Of a stretch of DNA of 64,000 nucleotides, positions 41,760 through 51,468 are shown piece by piece. How positions within the stretch are numbered: the stretch's first letter is position 1; each line of letters starts with the position of its first letter. A program made the position numbers and the translations under genes. Source of the DNA: Algivirga pacifica (lineage in GTDB: Bacteria > Bacteroidota > Bacteroidia > Cytophagales > Flammeovirgaceae); NCBI RefSeq assembly GCF_039543525.1, contig NZ_BAABJX010000045.1, positions 73,724 to 137,723 on the forward strand. The letters run 5' to 3'. The notes under the pieces were generated by a model that was not told where the DNA came from, ran no database searches, and was given only the letters and a program-made list of their open reading frames with translations.

Positions 41760-42194
41760 ATGATGACGAAGACTTATGATTTTGGTTTTGCTCCAATTTT
41801 TAATGGAATTGTCAATGAAGTAAATGATGTACTTCAAAATGCACAACACAATGAGAAGACAGTTAACAGAGTACAGGTGCCTGTTAATATTCTAGAGAAT
41901 GAAGAATATTACAAATTAGCTTTTCTAGCTCCAGGACATAAGAAAGAATCTTTTGAAATCAACTTGGAGGGACAAAAGTTAAAAGTAGCGTTGAAAGCTA
42001 CTGAGGAAAGTGAAAACGGTCAGGATCGTTTTGTAAGGAAAGAATTTGAGCTGCAGGGGTTTGAGCGTGTATTTAAGCTTCCTCAAACTGCTGATGTAGA
42101 GCATATCACTGCCGCTTACCAGGAAGGTATTTTGAATGTTACGATTCCTAAGAAAGCGGAAGTAAAGCAGCAAGCAACGATTAAGGTAAACTAA
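41760..42194 (+). CDS. Hsp20/alpha-crystallin small heat-shock protein
   Basis: A 144-residue chaperone that holds unfolding proteins. The alpha-crystallin domain (~38-140) shows VPVNILENEEYYKLAFLAPGHKKESFEINLEGQ, the late AAYQEGILNVTIPK motif and a short C-terminal extension. The start at ATGATG gives a normal N-terminal arm. It is monocistronic and ends at a strong terminator. Confidence 0.92.
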   Translation: MMTKTYDFGFAPIFNGIVNEVNDVLQNAQHNEKTVNRVQVPVNILENEEYYKLAFLAPGHKKESFEINLEGQKLKVALKATEESENGQDRFVRKEFELQGFERVFKLPQTADVEHITAAYQEGILNVTIPKKAEVKQQATIKVN

Positions 42195-42217
42195 TCACCA
42201 TTCATCGAGTATATATT

Positions 42218-42253
42218 AACGCTTGTGGAGTATTCCACAAGCGTTATTTTTTT
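42218..42253 (+). terminator. Rho-independent terminator after hsp20
   Basis: AACGCTTGTGGA and TCCACAAGCGTT form a 12-bp stem with a 4-base loop, followed by ATTTTTTT. Its right side overlaps the stop of the convergent EnvC-like gene. Confidence 0.9.
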
Positions 42254-43425
42254 AACCAAAGCTCAGGGTCAAGCTTTTTTTGCTGATGCCATATCTGAAA
42301 ACTTAAGTGGTAAGCACCTTCAGTTCCTTGGGCTACTTTTCCAAGGATATCCCCTTTCTTGATGGCATCCCACATTTTGACTTCAACCTTGGATAGGTTA
42401 GCATAGACAGTAATATATTCCCCATGCAATACCATGACAACATAGTTCAGATCAGGAATACGGGTAATGGCAAATACTTCTCCATTCCATACCGCCTTGA
42501 TTTTTTCCTCTTTACTAGCTCGAATTTCAATACCGTGATTTTGTATAAACTCATCAGGAATAATGGGATGTTGTCTTTTACCAAACTTGGCGGTTACAAA
42601 TCCATCAATAGGCCAGTCTAATTGTCCTTTTTGGTTGATAAAGTCAGCTCTAAGAGCAACCTCTTTTTCTATTTCTTCTTTTTCAAGTTGTGCCTGTCGT
42701 TGCACCGCTCTTTGTATAGCTCCTTCTAAGCGTAATAAGGACTTTTTTTCTTTTTGGATATCGCTTTCGGTAGTTTTAATGGTTTTACGCAGGTTGTTGA
42801 CCATACGTCTTTGCTGAGCTTTTAAGTTAGTTAAGGCTTGCAGTTGAGTTTCTTCTTCTTTAATCAGTTGCCTTTTCTCAGCTTGTTTTTCTTCCAAATG
42901 CTCCCGTTTGCCAATAAGCAAATCCATTTTGCTTTGAATGTGCTCTATCTGTTCTTTGCGTGCTCTTTTGTAGTGTTCCAGGTAGTTTATTCTGGAAATA
43001 AGTTGCTCCATACTTCTACTGGCAAATAGGTATGCGAGTTTTTGATGGTTAGTATTGGCTTTGTAAGCGATATACACCATTTCTCCATACTCTTCTTTGA
43101 GGTCCATTAACTCGGCCTCTTTTCCAAGAATATCTTGGTAGAGCGTACTGATTTCCCCTTCTAATAGCTCTTGCTCTTTAGCGAGTTCAACGAGTAATTT
43201 TTCTCTTTCCCAAATTTGCCCTTCTATGTCTTTCAGGTGAGCCATTCCTGTTTGTGCTTCATTGTGGGATTCTTGTAGGGTACGGTTCGCCTTTTCGATC
43301 CTGTTTAGGATACGCTTACGTTGAATTTCAAGTTTTTTTCGTTCAGCTTGTTGTCCTTGGCTGAGAAAAGAAATTCCTAGACAAAAAAATACCAGTAATA
43401 TCTTGATAAGCTTTTTTGTGTTCAT
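42244..43425 (-). CDS. EnvC-like murein hydrolase activator with degenerate M23 domain
   Basis: A 393-residue exported protein; the ATG at 43425 begins the signal peptide ending SQGQ. Residues ~20-260 are a long coiled coil (ERKKLEIQRKRILNRIEKANRTL). The C-terminal M23 fold (~270-390) lacks the zinc ligands: canonical HxGxD reads NHGIE and HLHFEI reads HLSFQI. Like EnvC it should activate amidases at the septum and not cut peptidoglycan itself. A start at 43440 is possible but gives a poorer signal. Confidence 0.87.
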   Translation of the reverse strand: MNTKKLIKILLVFFCLGISFLSQGQQAERKKLEIQRKRILNRIEKANRTLQESHNEAQTGMAHLKDIEGQIWEREKLLVELAKEQELLEGEISTLYQDILGKEAELMDLKEEYGEMVYIAYKANTNHQKLAYLFASRSMEQLISRINYLEHYKRARKEQIEHIQSKMDLLIGKREHLEEKQAEKRQLIKEEETQLQALTNLKAQQRRMVNNLRKTIKTTESDIQKEKKSLLRLEGAIQRAVQRQAQLEKEEIEKEVALRADFINQKGQLDWPIDGFVTAKFGKRQHPIIPDEFIQNHGIEIRASKEEKIKAVWNGEVFAITRIPDLNYVVMVLHGEYITVYANLSKVEVKMWDAIKKGDILGKVAQGTEGAYHLSFQIWHQQKKLDPELWLKK

Positions 43426-43635
43426 ATCACTAATTACCAATTGATTATAATACCTAAGATGTGGATCATATTGCTCTTTGTTAAGAGATGATTTTTAAAC
43501 ACTTCTATAAGTTTTTTGCTTAAAGAATGGTGATGTAAGCAATTGTGTATTACAAAGAAAGCAATTGTTTTTCTATATTTATATGTTACGATCATCAGAA
43601 GATTACAAAAAAATATTACTAACAAACAAAAGCTC

Positions 43636-44736
43636 ATGAAGAAAGTACTATTTATTGATAGGGACGGCACCATTATTCAGGAACCGGAAGATTTTCAGAT
43701 CGACTCCCTGGAGAAACTCAGCTTTGTGCCCAAAGCTTTATCACAACTAAGAAAGATTCAAGAAGAATTGGATTATGAATTGGTCATGGTTTCCAATCAG
43801 GATGGGTTAGGGACAGACTCTTTTCCAGAAAATACATTCTGGCCAGCACATAACAAGATGCTACAGATTCTTGAAGGAGAGGGTATTGTGTTTGATGAAA
43901 TATTGATTGATCGCTCCTTTGAGGAAGACAATGCACCTACTCGAAAGCCTCGTACGGGGTTAGTGACGCACTATATGCAGCATGAGGATTATGATATGGC
44001 TGCTTCATTTGTGATTGGTGATCGTCCTACAGATGTACAATTGGCGGAAAACATGGGGTGCAAAGCAATTTTCATTGGTGATAAAAAGCATCCTAAGGCT
44101 AGTCTGACGACTATGGATTGGGAGCAGATTTACCTTTTCTTGAAAGGACAGAAAGGGAGAACCTCCAGAATTAAGCGAGCAACGAGTGAAACAAGCATAG
44201 AAGTAGCCGTAGACTTGGATGGAAGTGGCAAGGTTGACTTGCAGACAGGCATAGGTTTCTTTGATCATATGCTTCATCAGGTAGGAAGACATGCAAAGAT
44301 TGATTTATCTGTAAAAGTAGAAGGCGATTTACATATTGATGAGCACCATACGATTGAAGATACAGCAATTGTATTAGGGGAAGCATTCTTGGAAGCTCTT
44401 GGAGATAAGAGAGGTATCGAGCGTTATGGTTTTTCTATCTTACCAATGGATGAAACCCTGGCACAGGTCGCACTGGATTTCTCTGGTCGCCCTTGGTTGA
44501 TGTGGGAAGCGACTTTTAATAGAGAAAGTGTTGGTGGAATGCCTACAGAAATGTTCTATCACTTCTTTAAGTCGTTCTCAGACATGGCACGTTGTAACTT
44601 GAATATTAAAGTGGAAGGGGACAATGAACACCATAAGATAGAAGCAATTTTCAAGGCATTTGCTAAAGCAATTCGAATGGCAATCCATAGAGACCCTACA
44701 GATTTGGAAATCCCAAGCACGAAAGGAGTGTTATAA
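43636..44736 (+). CDS. hisB: Bifunctional histidinol-phosphatase / imidazoleglycerol-phosphate dehydratase
   Basis: A 366-residue fusion in histidine synthesis. The N-terminal HAD phosphatase (~1-165) has FIDRDGTIIQEP and VIGDRPTDVQLAENMG. The dehydratase (~170-366) has GIGFFDHMLHQVGRHA, the metal-binding DEHHTIEDTAI and DNEHHKIEAIFKAFAKA. The ATG at 43636 matches the HAD start; an upstream frame extension is not needed. No other his gene is adjacent, so hisB is detached from the pathway operon. Confidence 0.93.
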   Translation: MKKVLFIDRDGTIIQEPEDFQIDSLEKLSFVPKALSQLRKIQEELDYELVMVSNQDGLGTDSFPENTFWPAHNKMLQILEGEGIVFDEILIDRSFEEDNAPTRKPRTGLVTHYMQHEDYDMAASFVIGDRPTDVQLAENMGCKAIFIGDKKHPKASLTTMDWEQIYLFLKGQKGRTSRIKRATSETSIEVAVDLDGSGKVDLQTGIGFFDHMLHQVGRHAKIDLSVKVEGDLHIDEHHTIEDTAIVLGEAFLEALGDKRGIERYGFSILPMDETLAQVALDFSGRPWLMWEATFNRESVGGMPTEMFYHFFKSFSDMARCNLNIKVEGDNEHHKIEAIFKAFAKAIRMAIHRDPTDLEIPSTKGVL

Positions 44737-44744
44737 AATCGTTA

Positions 44745-44887
44745 AATCCGTTACACGGCGTCTCGAATTTCAATACTATGTATTGAGTTGAATCGTTGAA
44801 TTGAGTTGTACTGTTCTTTTGAGATATTTTATTCAACCAACAAGTCAACTCTCTGAAAGAGAAATTCGAAACGCCGTGTAACGGATT
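44745..44887. repeat. Palindrome with 27-bp arms after hisB
   Basis: Positions 44745-44771 and 44861-44887 are inverted copies with one mismatch, starting AATCCGTTACACGGCG. Inside lie TTGAATCGTTGAATTGAGTTG and ATTCAACC-type sequences related to the other large palindromes, but without the GAGCTTCGCTC core. Confidence 0.65.
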
Positions 44888-44920
44888 CAACAAATTATTG
44901 AGAGAAAAAAGGAAATACGG

Positions 44921-45559
44921 ATGAGATATCTATTATTGATGCTAATGTTGGTGACCTTCAGTCATGGGAGTTTTGCACAGAAATTAGCGCATAAACCGAG
45001 AAAGAGCCCCCGTGAATTAACCAATTATATGACAGAGGACTCCACTTATATTAAAGTAACCTATGGAAGCCCTAAGATGCGGAATGATTACGATAAGAAG
45101 TTTGGGGTGTCAATACCTTTTGGGAAAATATGGAGAATGGGGGATGATGATGCTACTGAAATTACCATTACGAAGGATATTCTTTTTGGAGGACAGTTGC
45201 TACCTGCAGGAACTTACAGCATTTTTGGTATCCCGGGAGAGGAGCAATGGACAATTATTTTGAATAAGGGAGTCGGTATGTGGGGAACCTTTACGTATAA
45301 GGCCTCGCAGGATGTTTTCCGTATAGAAGTACCTACCTTGAAGTCTCCTTATATTTTTCAGGAGTTTAGCATCTTTCTTCAAGAGGCAGATTACGGCTGT
45401 AATTTTGTGATGATATGGAATAGAATGTCTTTTATGATTCCTATTCGTACCGGAGAAGCTATGAAGACCTTTTTAGAAGAAAAGTCAAAAGAAAAAGAAG
45501 CCATTATTACAATTCCTGAAGATGTTGATCTAGAGGTTTTACCACAAGAGAAAGAATAA
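44921..45559 (+). CDS. DUF2911 secreted protein
   Basis: A 212-residue exported protein; signal peptide ends at SFAQ. It carries the DUF2911 pattern: RKSPRELTNYM, VTYGSPKMRNDYDK, IPFGKIWRMGDDDATEITI, LPAGTYSIFGIPGEEQWTIILNK. A Glu/Lys-rich tail follows. The family is common in Bacteroidota and of unknown function. Confidence 0.85.
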   Translation: MRYLLLMLMLVTFSHGSFAQKLAHKPRKSPRELTNYMTEDSTYIKVTYGSPKMRNDYDKKFGVSIPFGKIWRMGDDDATEITITKDILFGGQLLPAGTYSIFGIPGEEQWTIILNKGVGMWGTFTYKASQDVFRIEVPTLKSPYIFQEFSIFLQEADYGCNFVMIWNRMSFMIPIRTGEAMKTFLEEKSKEKEAIITIPEDVDLEVLPQEKE

Positions 45560-45563
45560 AAAA

Positions 45564-45614
45564 GTAATAGGTAAAAGGATGAGGGAGTTTAATTTCATCC
45601 ATCATCCTTCATCC
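45564..45614. repeat. Heptad-repeat hairpin (CATCCTT)
   Basis: GTAATAG, GTAAAAG, GATGAGG on the left and CATCCAT, CATCCTT, CATCC on the right. The GGATGA/TCATCC parts pair. It is the whole spacer between the convergent DUF2911 and aceK genes. Confidence 0.55.
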
Positions 45615-45618
45615 AAAA

Positions 45619-47352
45619 CTATTTCTTAGTTGCCTGATGAGACAGCTGCTCTTGATTGGAGCGCATAAAGCGCTTTTTCTTTCGATAAGGAAATACATCC
45701 ATGACTTTTCCATTGTCTAGTTCCCTTTGCAGGTTTTTCCAAAACTTGACGGTGAAGATGTCATCGTGCAAACGGAAAAAAATCTCTCGAATATGGGGCT
45801 TTCCGATTAAGAAGCGTTTGAACTCTTCTGGGAAAATATCATTAGGTCCTACAGAATACTCGGTAACGTATTCCTCTTCATCATTTCTAGCAAAGGGAAG
45901 AGGTCTGAAGTTACACTCTGTCAAGAAACAGATCTCATCATAATCATAGAATACCACTCGCCTATGCCGGGTGACTCCAAAGTTTTTCAACAACATATCT
46001 CCGGGAAATATATTGGCAGCAGCAAGTTGCTTTATGGCATTGCCATATTCGCCGATGGCTTCTTCTGCTTGGTTTTCATTGGCGTGTTCCAAATAGATAT
46101 TGAGTGGAATCATTCTCCTTTCAGTATACAGGTGTTTGATGATAATTTCCTCTTCAGAGACCTCAATAATGGAAGGGGCAACAGTCTGTAATTCCTCTAA
46201 TAGCTCTTGGGAAAAACGATCTTTCGGAAATCGGAAGTTATGAAACTCGTGGGTGTCTGCCATCCGCCCGACCCTATCATGCCTGGATACCAACTTATAT
46301 TGTTGCTTGACCCTTTCTCGACTCATTTCTTTCGGAGGGTCAAAGCGATCCTTGATAATTTTAAAGACGAAATTAAAAGAAGGGAGTGTGAATACAGACA
46401 TTACCATTCCTTTAATGCCCGGAGCAATTACAAACTGATCATAGGAGACATTTAGTTGTGTTAAAAACTCCCTATAGAAGACCGTCTTACCGTGCTTATT
46501 AAAACCAATAGAGTTATAGATTTCAGAGAGCTCTTTTCCTTTGAGAATAGAGGATAGGAAACGAACAAGAATAGAAGGTACTTTGGTGTAAACCATAAAA
46601 TAAGAGCGAGTAAAACTAAAGAGAATACTCACATCGTTAGGTTCTATTAAAAGTGTATCTACATAAAGACCTTTTTCAGGTTCGTTCAAAATAGGGATAA
46701 CGAAGGGAAGTACTTTTTCTCCTGAGATAGCCCTTCCAACTAGGTAAGCCCCTTTATTTCTATAAAAAACCTCTTTACAAACTTCAATGCGGGGAAGGGT
46801 TTTAAGTCGTGGTAATAGATGCTCTTTTATCGTGGTCGTGAGTAAGCGAACATCTTCTTCAAAGTTTTGATAAGGCGTTTGAAAAGGATATTGCAATAGG
46901 ATTTCACGTACAGTGGTAGAGACTTCCTCTTTCACCCAAAAGATATGGTAAATAGGTTCTTGACTGTAAATGAAGTTGTTTTCCTGAGAGGAATAGACAA
47001 ACATCAGGCAAGGATCTATAAATTGATGGGAGAAAAGGCGAGAAAAGATGGAGTTGTAAAAAGTTTCCGCAATATCATCATTCTCATAGTCACTGACTAA
47101 CAAGGCGTAGTTAACCTTGATCTGTCGCCAGATCTCCAGGTCATCGATATGATTTCCCATTAAGAGACGTACTTTTTCAGTAACCTCTCTCATCTTTTGT
47201 TTCCGGATCAATAGGCGCATTTTGTGTGCTTTTTGAGCTCCAGTCCAATCGACCTGCTCAAAGCGCTCCTTGGCATCGGAAGTGACTTTCATAAATGTAT
47301 CAAAATAGGATAAAAAGCCTTTGAAGATACATCTGCTTACTTGGGTGTCCAT
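45619..47352 (-). CDS. aceK: Isocitrate dehydrogenase kinase/phosphatase
   Basis: A 577-residue AceK-family protein that reversibly phosphorylates isocitrate dehydrogenase to send carbon into the glyoxylate shunt. The N-terminal regulatory half is followed by the kinase-like core with the ATP loop VIAPGIKGMVMSVFTLPSF, the Lys in FVFKIIKDRFDPPK, and FPGDMLLKNFGVTRHRRVVFYDYDE as catalytic and metal-binding loop. Length fits the family. aceA, aceB and icd do not adjoin it. AceK is best known from Proteobacteria. Confidence 0.93.
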   Translation of the reverse strand: MDTQVSRCIFKGFLSYFDTFMKVTSDAKERFEQVDWTGAQKAHKMRLLIRKQKMREVTEKVRLLMGNHIDDLEIWRQIKVNYALLVSDYENDDIAETFYNSIFSRLFSHQFIDPCLMFVYSSQENNFIYSQEPIYHIFWVKEEVSTTVREILLQYPFQTPYQNFEEDVRLLTTTIKEHLLPRLKTLPRIEVCKEVFYRNKGAYLVGRAISGEKVLPFVIPILNEPEKGLYVDTLLIEPNDVSILFSFTRSYFMVYTKVPSILVRFLSSILKGKELSEIYNSIGFNKHGKTVFYREFLTQLNVSYDQFVIAPGIKGMVMSVFTLPSFNFVFKIIKDRFDPPKEMSRERVKQQYKLVSRHDRVGRMADTHEFHNFRFPKDRFSQELLEELQTVAPSIIEVSEEEIIIKHLYTERRMIPLNIYLEHANENQAEEAIGEYGNAIKQLAAANIFPGDMLLKNFGVTRHRRVVFYDYDEICFLTECNFRPLPFARNDEEEYVTEYSVGPNDIFPEEFKRFLIGKPHIREIFFRLHDDIFTVKFWKNLQRELDNGKVMDVFPYRKKKRFMRSNQEQLSHQATKK

Positions 47353-47592
47353 AATCGTTTATAGGTTTGGGGTCATCAGATAATAATAATATGAGGAAGT
47401 TGTCAGGGAAAAGATAGAAATCTCTTCTTTATTTTAAAATACTGTTTAGTTATCATCGTTTAACTATTGTATTAACAGTTTATTTATACTATTTTTTGAT
47501 TTCATATCACTTTTTGTGAACGAACATTACCACAACTCTAGCAGTTGATGTCAAAATATTTATATAATCATCTGTTTCTGAAGAACATACCT

Positions 47593-50500
47593 ATGAGAAT
47601 AGCTGTCAGATGTCAATTTTTTGCATTTGTTGCCCTATTATTTTTGATCCGCATAGGCGGTGGAGAAGTACAGGCGCAGCAGATAAAATCCTTTTTATAC
47701 CATAAGGATAACGGTCTTCCTAGTGATGCCATCAGGGCCCTGAATATGGATACCTTGGGGGTGTTATGGCTAGGAACGGACAACGGTTTGGTAAAATATG
47801 ATGGGAACCAGTTTAAGGTATTTGAGAATACCTTGGCGAAAGATTATATCAAGGATATCATCACGACCCAAAAGGGAGACCTGTTGGTACTTGCTGATAA
47901 TAGTCTTTTTAAGGTGAACGATACCTCTGCAGGGACGACGTTTGAGTCGATGATGTATGGGGAAAGAGTAGTGACAGATACCACCCTGTATTATGGGAAA
48001 GAACTTTATGAGGATAGAAAGGGAAATATATGGGTAGCGGATGAGTACCGTATCTTTAAGTATAGTGTAGAGACGGGGAAGTCAGAGGTATACCCTATGT
48101 CTGAGGAGCGAAATAAGGCCCAAGATACGATGGAATCCTTCTCTTTTGGAGAGAGTGCAGATGGAACCCTGTACGCCTTTAATTACAATGGATTTTTGTA
48201 CCGTTTTAACGGGATGCTTTTTCTGGAGATTGATTTGCCAGAATGGATATTACCCAAGGGAATCACTTTTGTTCAGCATTACAGAAACAATAGCTTCATT
48301 GTCAGTTCTAAAGATAAGGGGCTTGGCTTGTTGACGATCAATAAGAATAATAAAGTAACATGGAAGACTATTGATCGCGATGTAGTTGCTTCTGATATCC
48401 TGAAGAAAGAAGAGGGGCATTATTTGGTAGCCTCAGAAAGCAGCAAATCAATTTACGAGTTGAAAAAATCAGGCAAGAGTCTGCGTTTGACTCGACACCC
48501 TGATCTTGGAGTACATGGTGCGAATGTTATTTTGCAAACAGCTCAGGATACTTGGCTTGGAACCAACTTGGGACTTCGACAAATGAAAGAGCTACCTTTC
48601 TATACGTTGGGCGTTGATTTGGAAAACCCATATATACAACATACGGTACATTACAAAGACCATTTGTACCTTACGGATGGGATGAGTGTGTATAAAGGAA
48701 AGTTGGGGGATAATCAGTCTTTTGAGCTAGAGGAGAAGTTTTCAGATAATGATGGGAACTCCTTTTTGAGAATTTTACCTGATGGGGATGGTATATGGAC
48801 CGCCTCTACACAGGGACACCTAATGTACTGGAAGGATAAGGAAAGGCAAAAGATGATTGATCGTTCTGATTTTGGAGCGATGTATGTTTTGGAGAAAGAC
48901 CCTCGCAGTAATTACTTATGGGTGAGGCAAGATGGAGCGTTTGGTCCGATTCGTATCAACGCTTCCAATGGAGAGGCCAAGGTATACGGTAAAGATGACG
49001 GTATCAATGGCAGAATTGTGATGTTGAAACACACAAAGTCCGGGAAACTGTATGCAGGGGGAGGCAAGGTGACCGATTATCTATATGTATACTTACCTGA
49101 GAGAGATAGCTTTAAGAACTTGAGTATAGATCCAGGTTTAGGAGAGAATGCGATCAACTTTAGTGTGAATGACATCTTGGAGTTGAGTGATGGCTCTTTG
49201 CTTTTGGGAACAACTTTAGGGGTATTTAGAAGATCCAAAGAAGGAGGTATTGAGCGTATTGATATTGGTGCTTATACTGCTACATCGGTAAGGGCTTTGT
49301 CTTATGACGAGCAGAGGGGGTATGTTTGGGTGGCGAATGCCAAAGGTGTTTTGCGATTGAACCTAAAAACTGATGAGTTTATTCTGTTTGCAGAAAATGA
49401 TGGGATGGAAACACCTATCGTTAATTATAGATGTTTGGAAACAGGGCCTGATGGCAATGTTTATGCGGGTACGCCAGATGGTTTGATGGTAGGAACTAAC
49501 CTGATCAATCTTAGGAGAACAACCACACCTATTATTTCTAAGGTATCCCTACAAGGTGAAAAGCTATTGCCTACTGAAATATCCTCCATTCCTTTGGGAC
49601 GTTACTTCCAGGTATACTATTCTGTTCCTGAGTATCCAAGTAAGATGGCAGAGGTAGAGTATCGACTGGTAGGTAAGCATGAGAACTGGAAGCCGGTACA
49701 AAATACGGAAACGCATACTATTGAAATTAGTGCAGATGTTTCAGGAGCTTATACCTTACAAGTAAGAGCAAGAGCTGCAGGTAGTAACCGTTGGAGTGTG
49801 CCAGCACAATATACTTTTAAGGTACAAAGACAGTGGTATGAGACTTATTGGGCATTGGGCTTGTATGTATTTGGTGGTTTATTAGCCTTGATACTAGTAG
49901 TTCGATTGAACGTTTATCGAGTAAAAAAGGATAAGGAACGTTTGGAGCAACAGGTAAAGGAACGTACGCAAGAAGCAGATGTTCGATCCAAGGAGCTTGT
50001 AGAAAAGAACAAAGAACTTAATTCTGCCTTTAACCGATTGAAGCGTTCAGAGGCTATCTTGAACAATAACGCCCAGGAACTAGAGAAAGCGAAGAAGGAG
50101 GCAGAACGAAATGCAGAGAAACTCAAGGAGCAGAATGAGAAGATGGAGGAGTACTTTGCCATGGTAAGGGAGCAGAACCTTGAGTTGATGGATCACAGGG
50201 ATCAGATTATCAAGCAAACACAGGAACTGAACGAAAAGAGTCACTTGCTGGAGAAGCAGCATGAGAATATGATGAGTAGTGTAAACTACGCCAAACGAAT
50301 TCAGAATGCATTGTTGGGCTCATCAGAAGATGTGGAAACCAAGATCAGTAATATTGGAGAGAACTGGGATAGCTTCATTCTCTTTAAACCAAGGGATGTC
50401 GTTAGTGGAGACTTCTATTGGTATACCCAGAAAGCAGGTAAGACGATTATTGTAGCAGCGGATTGTACGGGTCACGGTATTCCAGGTGCCTTCATGTCCT

Positions 50501-51132
50501 TGATTGGAAATGATATGTTGCATCAGGTAATTCATGAAAGAAATATTACGGAGCCTTCTCTGGTATTGAAAACCATGCACCGTCTTATTCAAACAGCGTT
50601 ACACCAGCGTGATTATAAGGAAAGTAGGGATGGTATGGATATTTCTATCTGTGTGATTAACCCTTACCTGAATACATTATCCTTTGCAGGAGCAGGTAAT
50701 CCTCTTTATTATATTGAGAAGGAGAACCCTCAGGAAGTTAAAGTGATTAAGGGACAACGTTATGGTGTTGGTGGTAAAGATTACAAGGATCGTGTAAGAG
50801 AGTATCAAACAGAAGTGCTTCGTCTAGAAGATATTCAAGCTTTTTATATTTTCTCTGATGGATATCAAGATCAGTTTGGAGGACCGGAAGGACGAAAGAT
50901 CTTGAGTAAAAACTTCCGTAAGCAAATTTTCAGTATAGCGGACCTTCCGATGGAAATGCAAAAGCAATGCCTGGAAGATTTCTATAATGACTGGACTGCA
51001 GAGGGACACTTCAAGCAAATTGATGATATTTTGATTATTGGAGTGAAAACAGCTGAGTTTGAATATGCGAAACCGATTCATGGAGAAGAAGAGCTGGATG
51101 CAGAGGCACTGGAGAAAGAGCTGATCATGTAA
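47593..51132 (+). CDS. Propeller / Y_Y_Y sensor with SpoIIE-type phosphatase
   Basis: A ~1180-residue transmembrane protein phosphatase. Signal peptide to VQAQ; about a dozen two-component-regulator propeller repeats (GLPSDAIRALNMDTLGVLWLGTDNGL is the first) to ~residue 670; a Y_Y_Y domain (~690-755); one membrane helix (LGLYVFGGLLALILVV); a long coiled coil (~790-890) and a PP2C/SpoIIE domain with KPRDVVSGDFYW, VAADCTGHGIPGAFMS and FSDGYQDQFGG. It resembles hybrid two-component sensors but signals by dephosphorylation, probably of an anti-sigma-factor antagonist. The frame is open to TTG 47545; ATG 47593 best starts the signal peptide. Confidence 0.9.
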   Translation: MRIAVRCQFFAFVALLFLIRIGGGEVQAQQIKSFLYHKDNGLPSDAIRALNMDTLGVLWLGTDNGLVKYDGNQFKVFENTLAKDYIKDIITTQKGDLLVLADNSLFKVNDTSAGTTFESMMYGERVVTDTTLYYGKELYEDRKGNIWVADEYRIFKYSVETGKSEVYPMSEERNKAQDTMESFSFGESADGTLYAFNYNGFLYRFNGMLFLEIDLPEWILPKGITFVQHYRNNSFIVSSKDKGLGLLTINKNNKVTWKTIDRDVVASDILKKEEGHYLVASESSKSIYELKKSGKSLRLTRHPDLGVHGANVILQTAQDTWLGTNLGLRQMKELPFYTLGVDLENPYIQHTVHYKDHLYLTDGMSVYKGKLGDNQSFELEEKFSDNDGNSFLRILPDGDGIWTASTQGHLMYWKDKERQKMIDRSDFGAMYVLEKDPRSNYLWVRQDGAFGPIRINASNGEAKVYGKDDGINGRIVMLKHTKSGKLYAGGGKVTDYLYVYLPERDSFKNLSIDPGLGENAINFSVNDILELSDGSLLLGTTLGVFRRSKEGGIERIDIGAYTATSVRALSYDEQRGYVWVANAKGVLRLNLKTDEFILFAENDGMETPIVNYRCLETGPDGNVYAGTPDGLMVGTNLINLRRTTTPIISKVSLQGEKLLPTEISSIPLGRYFQVYYSVPEYPSKMAEVEYRLVGKHENWKPVQNTETHTIEISADVSGAYTLQVRARAAGSNRWSVPAQYTFKVQRQWYETYWALGLYVFGGLLALILVVRLNVYRVKKDKERLEQQVKERTQEADVRSKELVEKNKELNSAFNRLKRSEAILNNNAQELEKAKKEAERNAEKLKEQNEKMEEYFAMVREQNLELMDHRDQIIKQTQELNEKSHLLEKQHENMMSSVNYAKRIQNALLGSSEDVETKISNIGENWDSFILFKPRDVVSGDFYWYTQKAGKTIIVAADCTGHGIPGAFMSLIGNDMLHQVIHERNITEPSLVLKTMHRLIQTALHQRDYKESRDGMDISICVINPYLNTLSFAGAGNPLYYIEKENPQEVKVIKGQRYGVGGKDYKDRVREYQTEVLRLEDIQAFYIFSDGYQDQFGGPEGRKILSKNFRKQIFSIADLPMEMQKQCLEDFYNDWTAEGHFKQIDDILIIGVKTAEFEYAKPIHGEEELDAEALEKELIM

Positions 51133-51169
51133 TGACTATTCTTTGAGTCATAGGAATAATACAATTGAA

Positions 51170-51346
51170 AAAGAGTTTGTCTCATAACTTGTAAGCAGAA
51201 TCATTTTTCAAATGGATAAAGGAGAAGGGAAAAAGGAAAATACCTTTATACAAGGTTTTTATTCCTTTATTCTTTCTCCTTTAACATTATAAATGTATAT
51301 CCATGAATGATTTTAACTTTCTACTGAGTTATGAGATAGTCTCTTT
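51170..51346. repeat. 177-bp element with 20-base terminal inverted repeats enclosing a heptad hairpin
   Basis: 51170-51189 and 51327-51346 match in inverted orientation at 17 of 20 positions (TCTCATAACT/AGTTATGAGA is exact). The right end runs into nine T. Inside, GGATAAA, GGAGAAG, GGAAAAA, GGAAAAT (51214-51241) faces CCTTTAT/TCTTTCT/CCTTTAA (to 51286). It could be a small MITE or a nested 3' structure of the SpoIIE gene. No gene is seen in the 51133-51468 gap. Confidence 0.55.
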
Positions 51347-51468
51347 TTTTTTGCATAGGGCACATATCCTTATATTTATATAAATTCTTAAGAAAAAAGA
51401 AAAAGGGTTTGTATTCCAAGCAAGCTTTAAGGCTTCCTTAACGATAAAAATATTATTAGACGGTATCT

